Positions 6,748 through 13,153 of a stretch of 15,025 nucleotides of DNA are shown in pieces (the stretch's first letter is position 1; every line of letters begins with the position of its first letter). Origin of the DNA: Alphaproteobacteria bacterium UBA3307. Lineage in GTDB: Bacteria > Pseudomonadota > Alphaproteobacteria > RF32 > CAG-239. Location: the NCBI GenBank assembly GCA_002361365.1, contig DEST01000119.1:1-15025 (forward strand). Reading direction: 5' to 3'. The translations under genes were made by a program, and so were the position numbers. The notes beneath the pieces are model-generated. The model had not been told where the DNA came from and made no database searches. It worked only from the letters and a program-made list of their open reading frames with translations.

Positions 6748-7818
6748 ATGAAAAAATTTATAATATTTGTTCTTTGTTTCTTTTGGTCTGCCAGCGCATT
6801 TTCTGCCGGCACAATCGACAAGCGCGTTATTAACGAAATGCGCACTACTGTCAATAAAGATTATCTTGAACCTGTGGATAATGCCGAAATGATTTATGCC
6901 GGATTAAAAACATTGCCGGAGCTGGATAAGGCGCTTAAAATCACCAAAGGACGCGACCGTTTTTATTTGTATTATAATTATGCCATCAAAAGTGTTGTGC
7001 CGTTTCCGCAAGATAATAAAGATATTCTCGGTTGGGTAGAGGCGTTGCATAAACTACTGACGGATATTACCAAGGTTTCCGAGCAAGCAGAACTTAAGGA
7101 TTTTGAATTGCTTGACCGCATGATGAAAGGTATGACCTCTAAAATGGATAAATATTCCGGATATTATTCACAATTTGAATATGTGGAGCACGAACGGGAT
7201 AATGTGATTTATACACTTTATTCCGACCGTATGATAAAAAATATTCTCTATATTAAGATGCGCACATTTAACAAACAATCAGCTGCTATGGTGGAAAAAT
7301 CTTTACGCGAAAATCCGCGTGCGGTCGGAGTGATTTTAGACTTTCGCGGCAACAGCGGAGGTATGCTTAATGAAGCTCTTAAAATTGCCAATATGTTTTG
7401 CGAAAATGAAATCATTACCTATACTGCCGGACGCGATGAACATAGCAAACACTATTATACGGCCGGCGATAAAGCCTTATTTACCGGTCCGATGGTGGTA
7501 ATGGTAGATGGCGGCACAGCTTCGGCGGCAGAAGTTTTAGCCGGAGCATTTCAAGAACAATCGCGCGCCAAGCTCATCGGCGCTCATACTTTCGGCAAAG
7601 GCACCATTCAAAATGTTACAGAAATGTCAAATGGCGGTAAATTAGTGCTGACAACCGAACAATTTTTCACTCCGTCAGGAAAAGTCATTCATAAAAAAGG
7701 CATTGAGCCTGATATGTGCCTTTCCGGTAAAGAAAATGACGTTTGTATTCGAGAGAGCCGCCTCAAACAAGATGACGACATCGATAAAGCAATAAAATTG
7801 CTTAAGAATGAAATTTAA
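6748..7818 (+). CDS. S41 family (C-terminal processing) peptidase lacking PDZ
   Basis: This 356-residue exported serine peptidase of the CtpA/Prc family has a signal peptide (about residues 1-20, cleavage after AFSA). The catalytic set is S259 in GGTASAAEV, K284 in TFGKGTIQ and Q288. The 25-residue S-to-K spacing and the Gln at K+4 match the family, as does DFRGNSGG (198-205). The substrate-recognition PDZ domain that normally lies between the N-terminal helical part and the protease core is missing: MDKYSGYY (133-140) is followed within about 25 residues by the core (ILYIKM, from 166). It probably cleaves periplasmic proteins, possibly peptidoglycan-linked ones. It starts 2 nt after the xthA stop. 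The class is secure but the substrate is unknown. Confidence 0.9.
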   Translation: MKKFIIFVLCFFWSASAFSAGTIDKRVINEMRTTVNKDYLEPVDNAEMIYAGLKTLPELDKALKITKGRDRFYLYYNYAIKSVVPFPQDNKDILGWVEALHKLLTDITKVSEQAELKDFELLDRMMKGMTSKMDKYSGYYSQFEYVEHERDNVIYTLYSDRMIKNILYIKMRTFNKQSAAMVEKSLRENPRAVGVILDFRGNSGGMLNEALKIANMFCENEIITYTAGRDEHSKHYYTAGDKALFTGPMVVMVDGGTASAAEVLAGAFQEQSRAKLIGAHTFGKGTIQNVTEMSNGGKLVLTTEQFFTPSGKVIHKKGIEPDMCLSGKENDVCIRESRLKQDDDIDKAIKLLKNEI

Positions 7819-7859
7819 CGAGAGATTGAAAAATCCGCCTCATAACAATACCTTCCACA

Positions 7860-7876
7860 AATCGCTCGCAGCGATT
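7860..7876. terminator. Small hairpin between convergent genes (possible terminator)
   Basis: AATCGCT (7860-7866) and AGCGATT (7870-7876) form a perfect 7-bp stem with loop CGC. It lies between the S41 gene and the convergent unknown gene. No good T-run follows on either strand, so intrinsic termination is uncertain. Confidence 0.35.
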
Positions 7877-7913
7877 CTACCAATCGTTATTCGTATTTTT
7901 TATTCTCCTTTAT

Positions 7914-8588
7914 TTACCGGCCTTGTTTTTTACTGTTTTTTACAACTATGTAATAAGTTTGGCCTTTGTTATTGTCTTTTCCGACTTCGGCGGCGTGCTT
8001 TTGCTCGTATTCATTAACAAGCTTCATCACTTTTGCAGCCTCTTCTTCATCTGCAACCTCTATAACTTTTTTATTATCATGAGGTAACACGACCTCTTTT
8101 TTATTCTTGCTATCTTCTGGATCCTTACTTTCTTTTTTTGAATTTGACAATGTGTACGCAATACCTGCGGCACCCGTAATCACGGTAGCAGCTGTCCCTA
8201 AAAGAAGAGCCTTAAGACCATCTATTCGACTTTTAGTATGAATGTTACCGTCTTGATTTCTTTCCCGGAAAGCTTTTTCTCTACGCGTCTTTGCTCGATT
8301 TACTTCTCTTTGAGAGTAATAATCTTCCTCAAATTTTTTATCAAGACGTTCAGATAATTCCTTTCTTTCTCTCAAATCATTAGCTCTTGCATAATCGCCC
8401 CTAAATTCAGCTCTTTCTATTTCTCTATCTCTTCGATAATCGCTTTCTTCTTTTGCCCACCGCATTTCTCTAACTTTTTGTTGAATTTCAGCATAAGAAG
8501 GTTCTGGTCTATGATCCTGTCCCTCGGTTATGGCATACATAGCATCAAATTCTTCTTTAGTTAAATTATCTAAATCCCAATCACTCAT
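7914..8588 (-). CDS. Charged single-span protein, unrecognised (224 aa)
   Basis: I do not recognise this protein. Residues 1-123 are extremely rich in Glu, Arg, Lys and Asp and probably form long helices. One hydrophobic span lies at about 124-147, rich in small residues (GTAATVITGAAGIA). A Lys/Glu/Asp tail follows and ends in a short beta-like segment (TYYIVVKN). There is no signal peptide, so the N-terminal part probably stays in the cytoplasm if the span is inserted. AAGGAGA lies 6 nt before the ATG, a clear start. The gene stands alone, divergent from rpmG. Its putative promoter carries nine consecutive G in the spacer, so expression may be phase-variable. Charged low-complexity proteins with one span occur among secreted or surface-associated factors, but no role can be assigned here. 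Confidence 0.7.
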   Translation of the reverse strand: MSDWDLDNLTKEEFDAMYAITEGQDHRPEPSYAEIQQKVREMRWAKEESDYRRDREIERAEFRGDYARANDLRERKELSERLDKKFEEDYYSQREVNRAKTRREKAFRERNQDGNIHTKSRIDGLKALLLGTAATVITGAAGIAYTLSNSKKESKDPEDSKNKKEVVLPHDNKKVIEVADEEEAAKVMKLVNEYEQKHAAEVGKDNNKGQTYYIVVKNSKKQGR

Positions 8589-8636
8589 TTTCGTTCTCCT
8601 TATTTAAAAATGCATAATCTCTTTCTGCCTACTTTC

Positions 8637-8664
8637 AGTTTACCCCCCCCCGATTTTTTGTCAA
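8637..8664 (-). promoter_or_regulatory. Putative promoter with a nine-G spacer tract
   Basis: On the minus strand a consensus -35 box TTGACA (8664-8659) is followed after 16 bp by TAAACT (8642-8637), which matches four of six -10 bases. The spacer contains nine consecutive G (nine C on the plus strand, 8643-8651). Transcription would begin near 8630, leaving a leader of about 40 nt before the unknown 224-residue gene. A mononucleotide run between -35 and -10 changes spacer length when polymerase slips, a known switch mechanism. Confidence 0.6.
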
Positions 8665-8716
8665 GTCTTTTTATAGAAAAATTGCAAAAATTTTTTCACT
8701 TTTAGATAAATACCTA

Positions 8717-8744
8717 TTGACAAGTGCTGAGAAATATGTATAAT
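8717..8744 (+). promoter_or_regulatory. Consensus promoter of rpmG
   Basis: TTGACA (8717-8722), a 16-bp spacer and TATAAT (8739-8744) match both sigma-70 boxes perfectly. Transcription should start near 8751, about 38 nt before the rpmG ATG. Confidence 0.85.
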
Positions 8745-8788
8745 GCGTCTAAATGTTTTAACTTTTAACCTATATAAAGAGTAGAAAA

Positions 8789-8953
8789 ATGGCAAAAGCA
8801 GTAAAAATTAAAATTAAGTTGGAAAGCACCGCAGGTACCGGCTCTTTCTATTTGGCAGAAAAAAATCCGAGAACGCATCCGGAAAAGCTTACACTCAAAA
8901 AGTTTGATAAAAAATCTCGTAAGCATGAAGAATTCGTTGAGAAGAAATTAAAG
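8789..8953 (+). CDS. rpmG: 50S ribosomal protein L33, 3' end possibly frameshifted
   Basis: This is the small ribosomal protein L33 in its zinc-free form, with no CxxC motifs. As written it is 54 residues. Its N-terminal and central parts match the family well: KIKIKLESTAGTGSFY, EKNPRTHPEKL, then LKKFDKKSRKHEEFVE. The last three codons read R-R-N-stop (TAA at 8951-8953), unlike the usual lysine-rich end. If the GAGAGA around 8939-8944 were GAGA, the frame would continue as EKKLK and stop at 8956-8958, giving the typical 55 residues. This is either a two-base sequencing or assembly error or a real variant end. It has a consensus promoter (8717-8744), a weak AGAG ribosome binding site and a terminator right after, so it is a single-gene unit. 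Confidence 0.88.
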
Positions 8954-8979
8954 TAATTTTCTGTTGGAGAGTTTGAAAG

Positions 8980-9012
8980 AGGGGTCGCAGTCAAGGCAGA
9001 CCTCTTTTTTGT
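8980..9012 (+). terminator. rpmG terminator
   Basis: AGAGGGGTC (8980-8988) pairs with GACCTCT (9001-9007), with two extra G bulged, around a 12-nt loop. A run of six T follows (9007-9012). It lies 27 nt after the rpmG stop. Confidence 0.65.
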
Positions 9013-9016
9013 TACC

Positions 9017-9052
9017 ATATGTTATGGAAAAATCATAACAATACCATAACGA
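9017..9052. repeat. Cluster of GTTATGG-like inverted heptamers
   Basis: GTTATGG (9023-9029) is inverted at 9046-9052 (CCATAAC). GTTATG also pairs with CATAAC at 9036-9041, and CCATA/TATGG flank 9022-9024. The cluster lies between the rpmG terminator and the 3' end of xerC. It could fold in several ways. Its role is unknown. Confidence 0.4.
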
Positions 9053-9084
9053 TAATCGGCGATTGCGTATTACTGATTTTGAAT

Positions 9085-10026
9085 TTAATTCTGCTTTTCG
9101 AGCGGATGCGCTTTGTGGTATTCTCTTTGTAAGGTTTGGGTTTGAACATCGGTATAGCGCTGGGTTGTGATTAAGGATGAATGACCCAATAATTCCTGTA
9201 TGGAGCGCAAATCAACTCCTTCTTGCAACAACTGGGTAGCAAAAGAATGGCGCAAGGCATGGGGCGTCAACGTATCAGCAAGGCCTAATCGACCGCGTAA
9301 CTTTTGCACTTGACGTTGTACAATGCGCGGACTTAAACGCTCGCCTCGGGCTCCCACAAACAATGGTTCTCCTACATTGATTGAGTATGGGCTATTTGTA
9401 AGGTAAGCATCGATATTTTGCCAAATCATCGGCAGAAGGGGAACAATTCTTTCTTTATTTCCCTTACCTTTTATGCGAAGGAACTCGCTTTTGGCAGTGA
9501 TATCACCAACATTCAGAGCAAGGGCTTCGGAAATTCGCAATCCGCAACCATAAAGCAAAATTAAAATCGCTTTATCCCGCAGTCCTTGCCACGCGCAACT
9601 GGCAACGTCAACCGCTTCGTCCAATAAACTAAAAGCATCGTCACTATCAAGAGCCTTAGGTAAAACCTTAGGCTTACGCGGTGCTGTAATAACACTGATT
9701 GCCGGATTTTTTAAAATGTCATTCACATCAAGCCATTTAAAGAAATTTTTGACACTCGAAAGTTCTCGTCCCATCGATGATTTATTAATGTAATGCGCCG
9801 CCCGATTGCTCAAAAAGCGACGAAAATCGTGTACTTCCAGTGAACCGAGAATATCAACAGACACAACCTTATCCGGACTGACAATTTGTAAAAATATTGC
9901 CAAATCACGGGAATATGCAGACAAAGTATGTTCTGAATATCCGCGTTGTTTCAACAACCAATCCTGCCAACGACAAATCAGTGCGGTCAGCTCAATATCG
10001 GCATTGAATGTAATTTTCTGTTTCAC
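9085..10026 (-). CDS. xerC: Tyrosine recombinase XerC
   Basis: This 313-residue tyrosine recombinase of the XerC/XerD type, with its partner Xer protein, resolves chromosome dimers at dif at the septum. The N-terminal core-binding (SAM-like) domain shows WLLKQRGYSEHTLSAYSRDL. The catalytic residues are R164 (CGLRISEAL), K188 (KGKGNKER), H256 and R259 (HALRH), H282 (LLGHSS) and Y291 (RYTDV), a complete set. XerC is preferred over XerD or an integrase by overall resemblance, without a search. The start codon is GTG, 3 nt after the stop of the SH3 gene. GAGG lies about 16 nt upstream, which is far for a ribosome binding site, so translational coupling to the SH3 gene is likely. Confidence 0.88.
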   Translation of the reverse strand: MKQKITFNADIELTALICRWQDWLLKQRGYSEHTLSAYSRDLAIFLQIVSPDKVVSVDILGSLEVHDFRRFLSNRAAHYINKSSMGRELSSVKNFFKWLDVNDILKNPAISVITAPRKPKVLPKALDSDDAFSLLDEAVDVASCAWQGLRDKAILILLYGCGLRISEALALNVGDITAKSEFLRIKGKGNKERIVPLLPMIWQNIDAYLTNSPYSINVGEPLFVGARGERLSPRIVQRQVQKLRGRLGLADTLTPHALRHSFATQLLQEGVDLRSIQELLGHSSLITTQRYTDVQTQTLQREYHKAHPLEKQN

Positions 10027-10029
10027 GAT

Positions 10030-10539
10030 TTATTTTATTACCTCATCGTCATAAACGCCAAATAACACATTGCGCGGCATCCAACCTTGCAGCCGTTCAA
10101 ATTTTATCAAACACATTTCAGGTATTTCCTCCGGGCACTTATCAACTTCCCCGACTACGCCGTCTTCAACACGGGCAATAACCTTAGAATCTGTAGTTGG
10201 CTCAGCATACAAATTGTTTAATCCGGATTTTGTAACGCGGACAAAACGACGTCCGTTCAACATTGCTTTATGCACCCAAGTTTCAGTACCTTCCCAGTCT
10301 TTAATTTTGCGCCACAATTCAAATTCGGCAATAATTTCGACCGGAGCTCCTTTTTGCTGATATACCCACTCTATCGGGTAGCGGCTGCCGGGACCGGAAC
10401 GAGCATTGATACGACTGGAACGCAAAGACACCATACGCGGCAAAGCAAATCCGGTTTCATTACCTTCTTCGGCACAAGCTGTTTGTATCATTATAAATGC
10501 TGAAAGTACAGCCGACAATGTTAAAAACAACGACTTCAT
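10030..10539 (-). CDS. Periplasmic bacterial SH3-like domain protein
   Basis: This 169-residue protein has a signal peptide (about residues 1-23, cleavage after ACA). The rest matches the SH3-like protein common in Alphaproteobacteria: SLRSSRINARSGPGSRYPIEW, then the conserved LWRKIKDWEGTETWVHKAMLNGRR, then a second SH3-like half (LYAEPTTDSKVIARVEDGVVGEV). Such domains bind peptidoglycan or other envelope ligands, so a periplasmic wall-binding role is likely. A clear AAGGAA lies upstream of the ATG. It is cotranscribed with xerC, which begins 3 nt after its stop. The M20 peptidase gene diverges upstream. The exact function of this family is not established. Confidence 0.85.
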   Translation of the reverse strand: MKSLFLTLSAVLSAFIMIQTACAEEGNETGFALPRMVSLRSSRINARSGPGSRYPIEWVYQQKGAPVEIIAEFELWRKIKDWEGTETWVHKAMLNGRRFVRVTKSGLNNLYAEPTTDSKVIARVEDGVVGEVDKCPEEIPEMCLIKFERLQGWMPRNVLFGVYDDEVIK

Positions 10540-10628
10540 TTTTAAAATTCCTTTTTTACTTATTTTAAAGTATTATCTCTTATAGATATAAAAAAATGGT
10601 AAAAATTATTGCTAAAAGGATTAAAAAA

Positions 10629-11738
10629 ATGGATTTATTACAAACAGCTCAGGATTTGATTCGCTTTCGTACCGAAACCGGAAATATTACCGAAATTAAA
10701 AAAGCAACGCAATATATTAAAGACAAATTTGCCACAACTTCCGCAAAAGTCGAAATTTTTCAGACAACCGCCTCCCCTGTTGTCTTTTTACGCAATACAG
10801 ATTCGCTTGATTTTGATGTGATTATTCTGGGGCATATTGATGTTGTGCCTGCTGCCGATTCTATGTTTGAACCGGTGATTAAAGACGGAAAAATGTTCGG
10901 ACGCGGCACTCTGGATATGAAGTCTTTTGCCGCAGTAGCGCTTAATTCGATGGAATACGTTTGTACGCACAATTTACCGCTGAAATTCGGGGTTATTCTT
11001 TCAACCGATGAAGAAAAAGGCAGTAAATCAACAGAATCATTTATGGAAACCTACCCTCAAATCAACGCGCGCATTGTGCTTGATAACGATGTCGGCGGAG
11101 ATATTACCAAAATTGTCAGCAAATGCAAAAATCCGGTGTTTGTAAAAATCATCGCTCACGGCAAAGAAGCGCACGGTTCCACCCCATGGGATGGTATTGA
11201 TGCCAACGAACTCCTAATGCAAACTTGGCAGAATATTCGCAAAATTTATCCGTATTACGCCGCCGATTTACCGCAACCGACAAACACTTGGTTTGATACG
11301 GTGCATTTTGCCAAAATCGAGGGCGGACAAGTATCCAACATTATTTCAAATTATGCCGAGGCTTTATTGGACTTTCGTCTGACGGAAAATTCAAGTGTTG
11401 AAAATTTGGAAAAAAACCTACAGAAATGTATGGAAAAAGGTGTTGAATATAAAATCGTATCAGCCAGCACACCGGTGGTTATGGATGAGAACAATCCGGA
11501 TATTTTAGACTATAAACGCTTTGCCGAAAATATTATGAATAAGCCGATAGAATTTGAGCACATCGGCGGTGCAACCGATTCACGCGCATTTGCCGTCAAA
11601 GGCTCAACCGTCATTATGCACTCAGGAACCGGTAACGGAATGCACGCTTCAGACGAATATGTTGAAATTGAGAGTGTTAAGCAAATTGCCGATATACAAA
11701 TTCAATTCTTAGAACATCTGGCAAACTCTGACCGATAA
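10629..11738 (+). CDS. M20 family metallopeptidase (ArgE/DapE-like)
   Basis: This 369-residue zinc-dependent amidohydrolase belongs to the M20 family (acetylornithine deacetylase, succinyl-diaminopimelate desuccinylase and related peptidases). The metal ligands and catalytic acid are visible: H69 and D71 in GHIDVVP, D96 in GRGTLDMK, E128-E129 in STDEEKGS, an Asp in VLDNDVGG (152 or 154) and H339 in GNGMHASDEY. The dimerisation-domain histidine is in KEAHGSTPW (H182). The start is set at 10629 because AAAAGGA ends 8 nt before that ATG; an in-frame ATG at 10596 has no such site. It is cytoplasmic, with no signal peptide. It stands alone, divergent from the SH3 gene. The motifs do not separate ArgE-type from DapE-type or dipeptidase activity. 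Confidence 0.9.
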   Translation: MDLLQTAQDLIRFRTETGNITEIKKATQYIKDKFATTSAKVEIFQTTASPVVFLRNTDSLDFDVIILGHIDVVPAADSMFEPVIKDGKMFGRGTLDMKSFAAVALNSMEYVCTHNLPLKFGVILSTDEEKGSKSTESFMETYPQINARIVLDNDVGGDITKIVSKCKNPVFVKIIAHGKEAHGSTPWDGIDANELLMQTWQNIRKIYPYYAADLPQPTNTWFDTVHFAKIEGGQVSNIISNYAEALLDFRLTENSSVENLEKNLQKCMEKGVEYKIVSASTPVVMDENNPDILDYKRFAENIMNKPIEFEHIGGATDSRAFAVKGSTVIMHSGTGNGMHASDEYVEIESVKQIADIQIQFLEHLANSDR

Positions 11739-11771
11739 TATTCTAAAAACAATCGGCTATAGAATAATTAT
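11735..11771. terminator. AT-rich hairpin between convergent genes (possible terminator)
   Basis: TATTCTA (11739-11745) and TAGAATA (11760-11766) form a 7-bp stem. With one bulged T the pairing extends to about 11 bp (11735-11771), overlapping both stop codons. There is little GC and no clear T-run, so bidirectional termination is only a possibility. Confidence 0.35.
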
Positions 11772-12799
11772 ACCAGATATTTTTTAACAATCGGAATTTG
11801 ATGAAAAATCGCCGATATTACTATAGATATAACATAAATCAAAATGCTGAGTATAGGAACGCAAAGAATCGGATTAAAAGAAAGCGAATTCAAACCGAAA
11901 TGTGTTTTTAACTGTTCTAAAATAAACACATGGATCAAATACACCCCAAAACTGTAACAAGATAATTTTTCGATTATCCATGAAGTTTTTTTGAAGAACT
12001 CCGTATATTTAAACCAAACAAATAAAGAAATACAACAGAGCAAAACATTGATTGTAAAAACATCGTAATAATTTGAATGCCTATTTTGAATTTTCAATGC
12101 CACAAATGCCTGTAATAATATCGTAGAGATAAATCCGATTAAACCAAGAGTATAAATAATAATTCTGTTTTTACGACTAATTTCAATAGAATTAAGATAA
12201 TACCCCAGCATAAAATATCCGATAAAACCGAAAACAATCTGCAATTTCATTGATTGTAAAGATTTATTCAACGCATCCATAATTATGATTGCATCACGTC
12301 CGCCGAAATCATGTATCAGTTTCGATATTGTAGGCAATAAAAATACAAAAACAAAGGACAAACTCAGAAAATATTTCATAATATTCGGTTTTTGAATAAT
12401 AAGTTTCACTATAGGCAAGGCCATATATAACCCGATAATCATGGGAATAAACCACATATGATATTTTCCGTGAAACATATTGGCAACAAAAGTTAAAATA
12501 TTCTTACTGTCAAAACATGCATAAAAAATACTCCACACAAAAAATGCAATTACCAAACGACGAACATATTTATGATAAACTTCTTTAATCTCAATTTCGC
12601 GATTCAAAAACAAACAACCGCTAATCATCACAAAAACCGGAACCGCCCATCGCACAATGCTGTCATAAAAATTAAATGTTTGCCATTCAAAACCGTTAAC
12701 ATCCGTTCTATACCAATTTTGTGCTGCCACATGAAGGGTAATAACGGAAAATATTGAAAATATCCGCAGCCAGTCTAAATAAACTATTCTTTTTTGCAT
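11768..12799 (-). CDS. Acyltransferase 3 family membrane protein (WecH/OafA-like)
   Basis: This 343-residue integral membrane protein has about ten hydrophobic spans. It begins with the acyltransferase-3 signature LDWLR (8-12), followed by the conserved histidine in TLHVAA (H23), then VFVMISGCLFL near 55-65 and MWFIPMIIGLY. Members transfer acetyl or succinyl groups to sugars of lipopolysaccharide, enterobacterial common antigen or exopolysaccharide from the cytoplasmic side of the membrane. The acceptor here is unknown, and no glycosyltransferases are nearby. GGAG lies 6 nt before the ATG. The gene is notably AT-rich and stands alone, between a convergent M20 gene and a 350-bp non-coding stretch, which would fit later acquisition but does not prove it. 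Confidence 0.87.
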   Translation of the reverse strand: MQKRIVYLDWLRIFSIFSVITLHVAAQNWYRTDVNGFEWQTFNFYDSIVRWAVPVFVMISGCLFLNREIEIKEVYHKYVRRLVIAFFVWSIFYACFDSKNILTFVANMFHGKYHMWFIPMIIGLYMALPIVKLIIQKPNIMKYFLSLSFVFVFLLPTISKLIHDFGGRDAIIIMDALNKSLQSMKLQIVFGFIGYFMLGYYLNSIEISRKNRIIIYTLGLIGFISTILLQAFVALKIQNRHSNYYDVFTINVLLCCISLFVWFKYTEFFKKTSWIIEKLSCYSFGVYLIHVFILEQLKTHFGLNSLSFNPILCVPILSILIYVISIVISAIFHQIPIVKKYLV

Positions 12800-12996
12800 T
12801 ACGCTCTCCCATAAAAAGTTTACAAGAGCTTACCTTCTTCCCTGAAAAAATCAAGTATTTTCAACACTTTTAAACAATATATTAAAGTATATAGGCCAAT
12901 CAACAATTAAACTAAATAACATTATTTGAATTTCATATACACAATCAGAGCAATATAAGAACACAGCTTATTTGGAGAACATAAATAATCGGCAAA
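12800..12996. other. AT-rich intergenic stretch, nothing recognised
   Basis: This stretch lies between the acyltransferase start and the tandem repeat at 12997. It is strongly AT-rich and has no credible reading frame, RNA gene or clear repeat. It should contain the acyltransferase promoter on the minus strand, but I see no convincing -35/-10 pair. Confidence 0.6.
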
Positions 12997-13130
12997 AAAA
13001 TCCGGAGAATGCGGTAAACAAGAAGGGAGACTTTGACGACGTATAGAAAATTACTACACGAGGAAAATCCGGAGAATGCGGTAAATAAGAAGGGAGATTT
13101 TGACGACGTGTAGAAAATTACTACACGAGG
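12997..13130. repeat. 67-bp tandem duplication
   Basis: Two adjacent 67-bp units, 12997-13063 and 13064-13130, differ at only three positions (C/T at 13019, C/T at 13031, A/G at 13043). A partial third start (AAAATC) follows at 13131. Each unit contains a CGTRTAG...CTACACG hairpin. The stem is perfect in the second unit and has one mismatch in the first. No reading frame is evident. Confidence 0.85.
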
Positions 13131-13140
13131 AAAATCTCCC
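13091..13140 (-). terminator. Large two-part hairpin downstream of pgk
   Basis: GGGAGATTTT (from about 13092) pairs perfectly with AAAATCTCCC (13131-13140). Inside it, CGTGTAG (about 13107-13113) pairs with CTACACG (13121-13127). The two stems are separated by a small internal loop. On the minus strand it begins 13 nt after the pgk stop and is followed by TTCTTATTT, so it is a plausible pgk terminator or 3'-end stabiliser. Confidence 0.55.
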
Positions 13141-13153
13141 GATTAGTTACCTA

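Noticed and set aside
7808..8017. Plus-strand frame overlapping the S41 stop and the unknown minus-strand gene
   Set aside because: It is the shadow of the minus-strand gene, has no ribosome binding site, and lacks a plausible protein composition.
9017..9052. A dif recombination site next to xerC
   Set aside because: dif has outward arms of the form CATAA-N6-TTATG. Here the arms are GTTATG-N7-CATAAC, the opposite orientation, and no 28-bp dif-like match is present.
10596..10628. ATG at 10596 as the M20 peptidase start
   Set aside because: It has no ribosome binding site, whereas the ATG at 10629 has AAAAGGA 8 nt upstream, and the family's N-terminus normally begins at about that point.
12997..13140. 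A CRISPR array or integron attC site
   Set aside because: There are only two directly adjacent units with no spacers between them, no cas genes, and no integron core sites around the hairpin.
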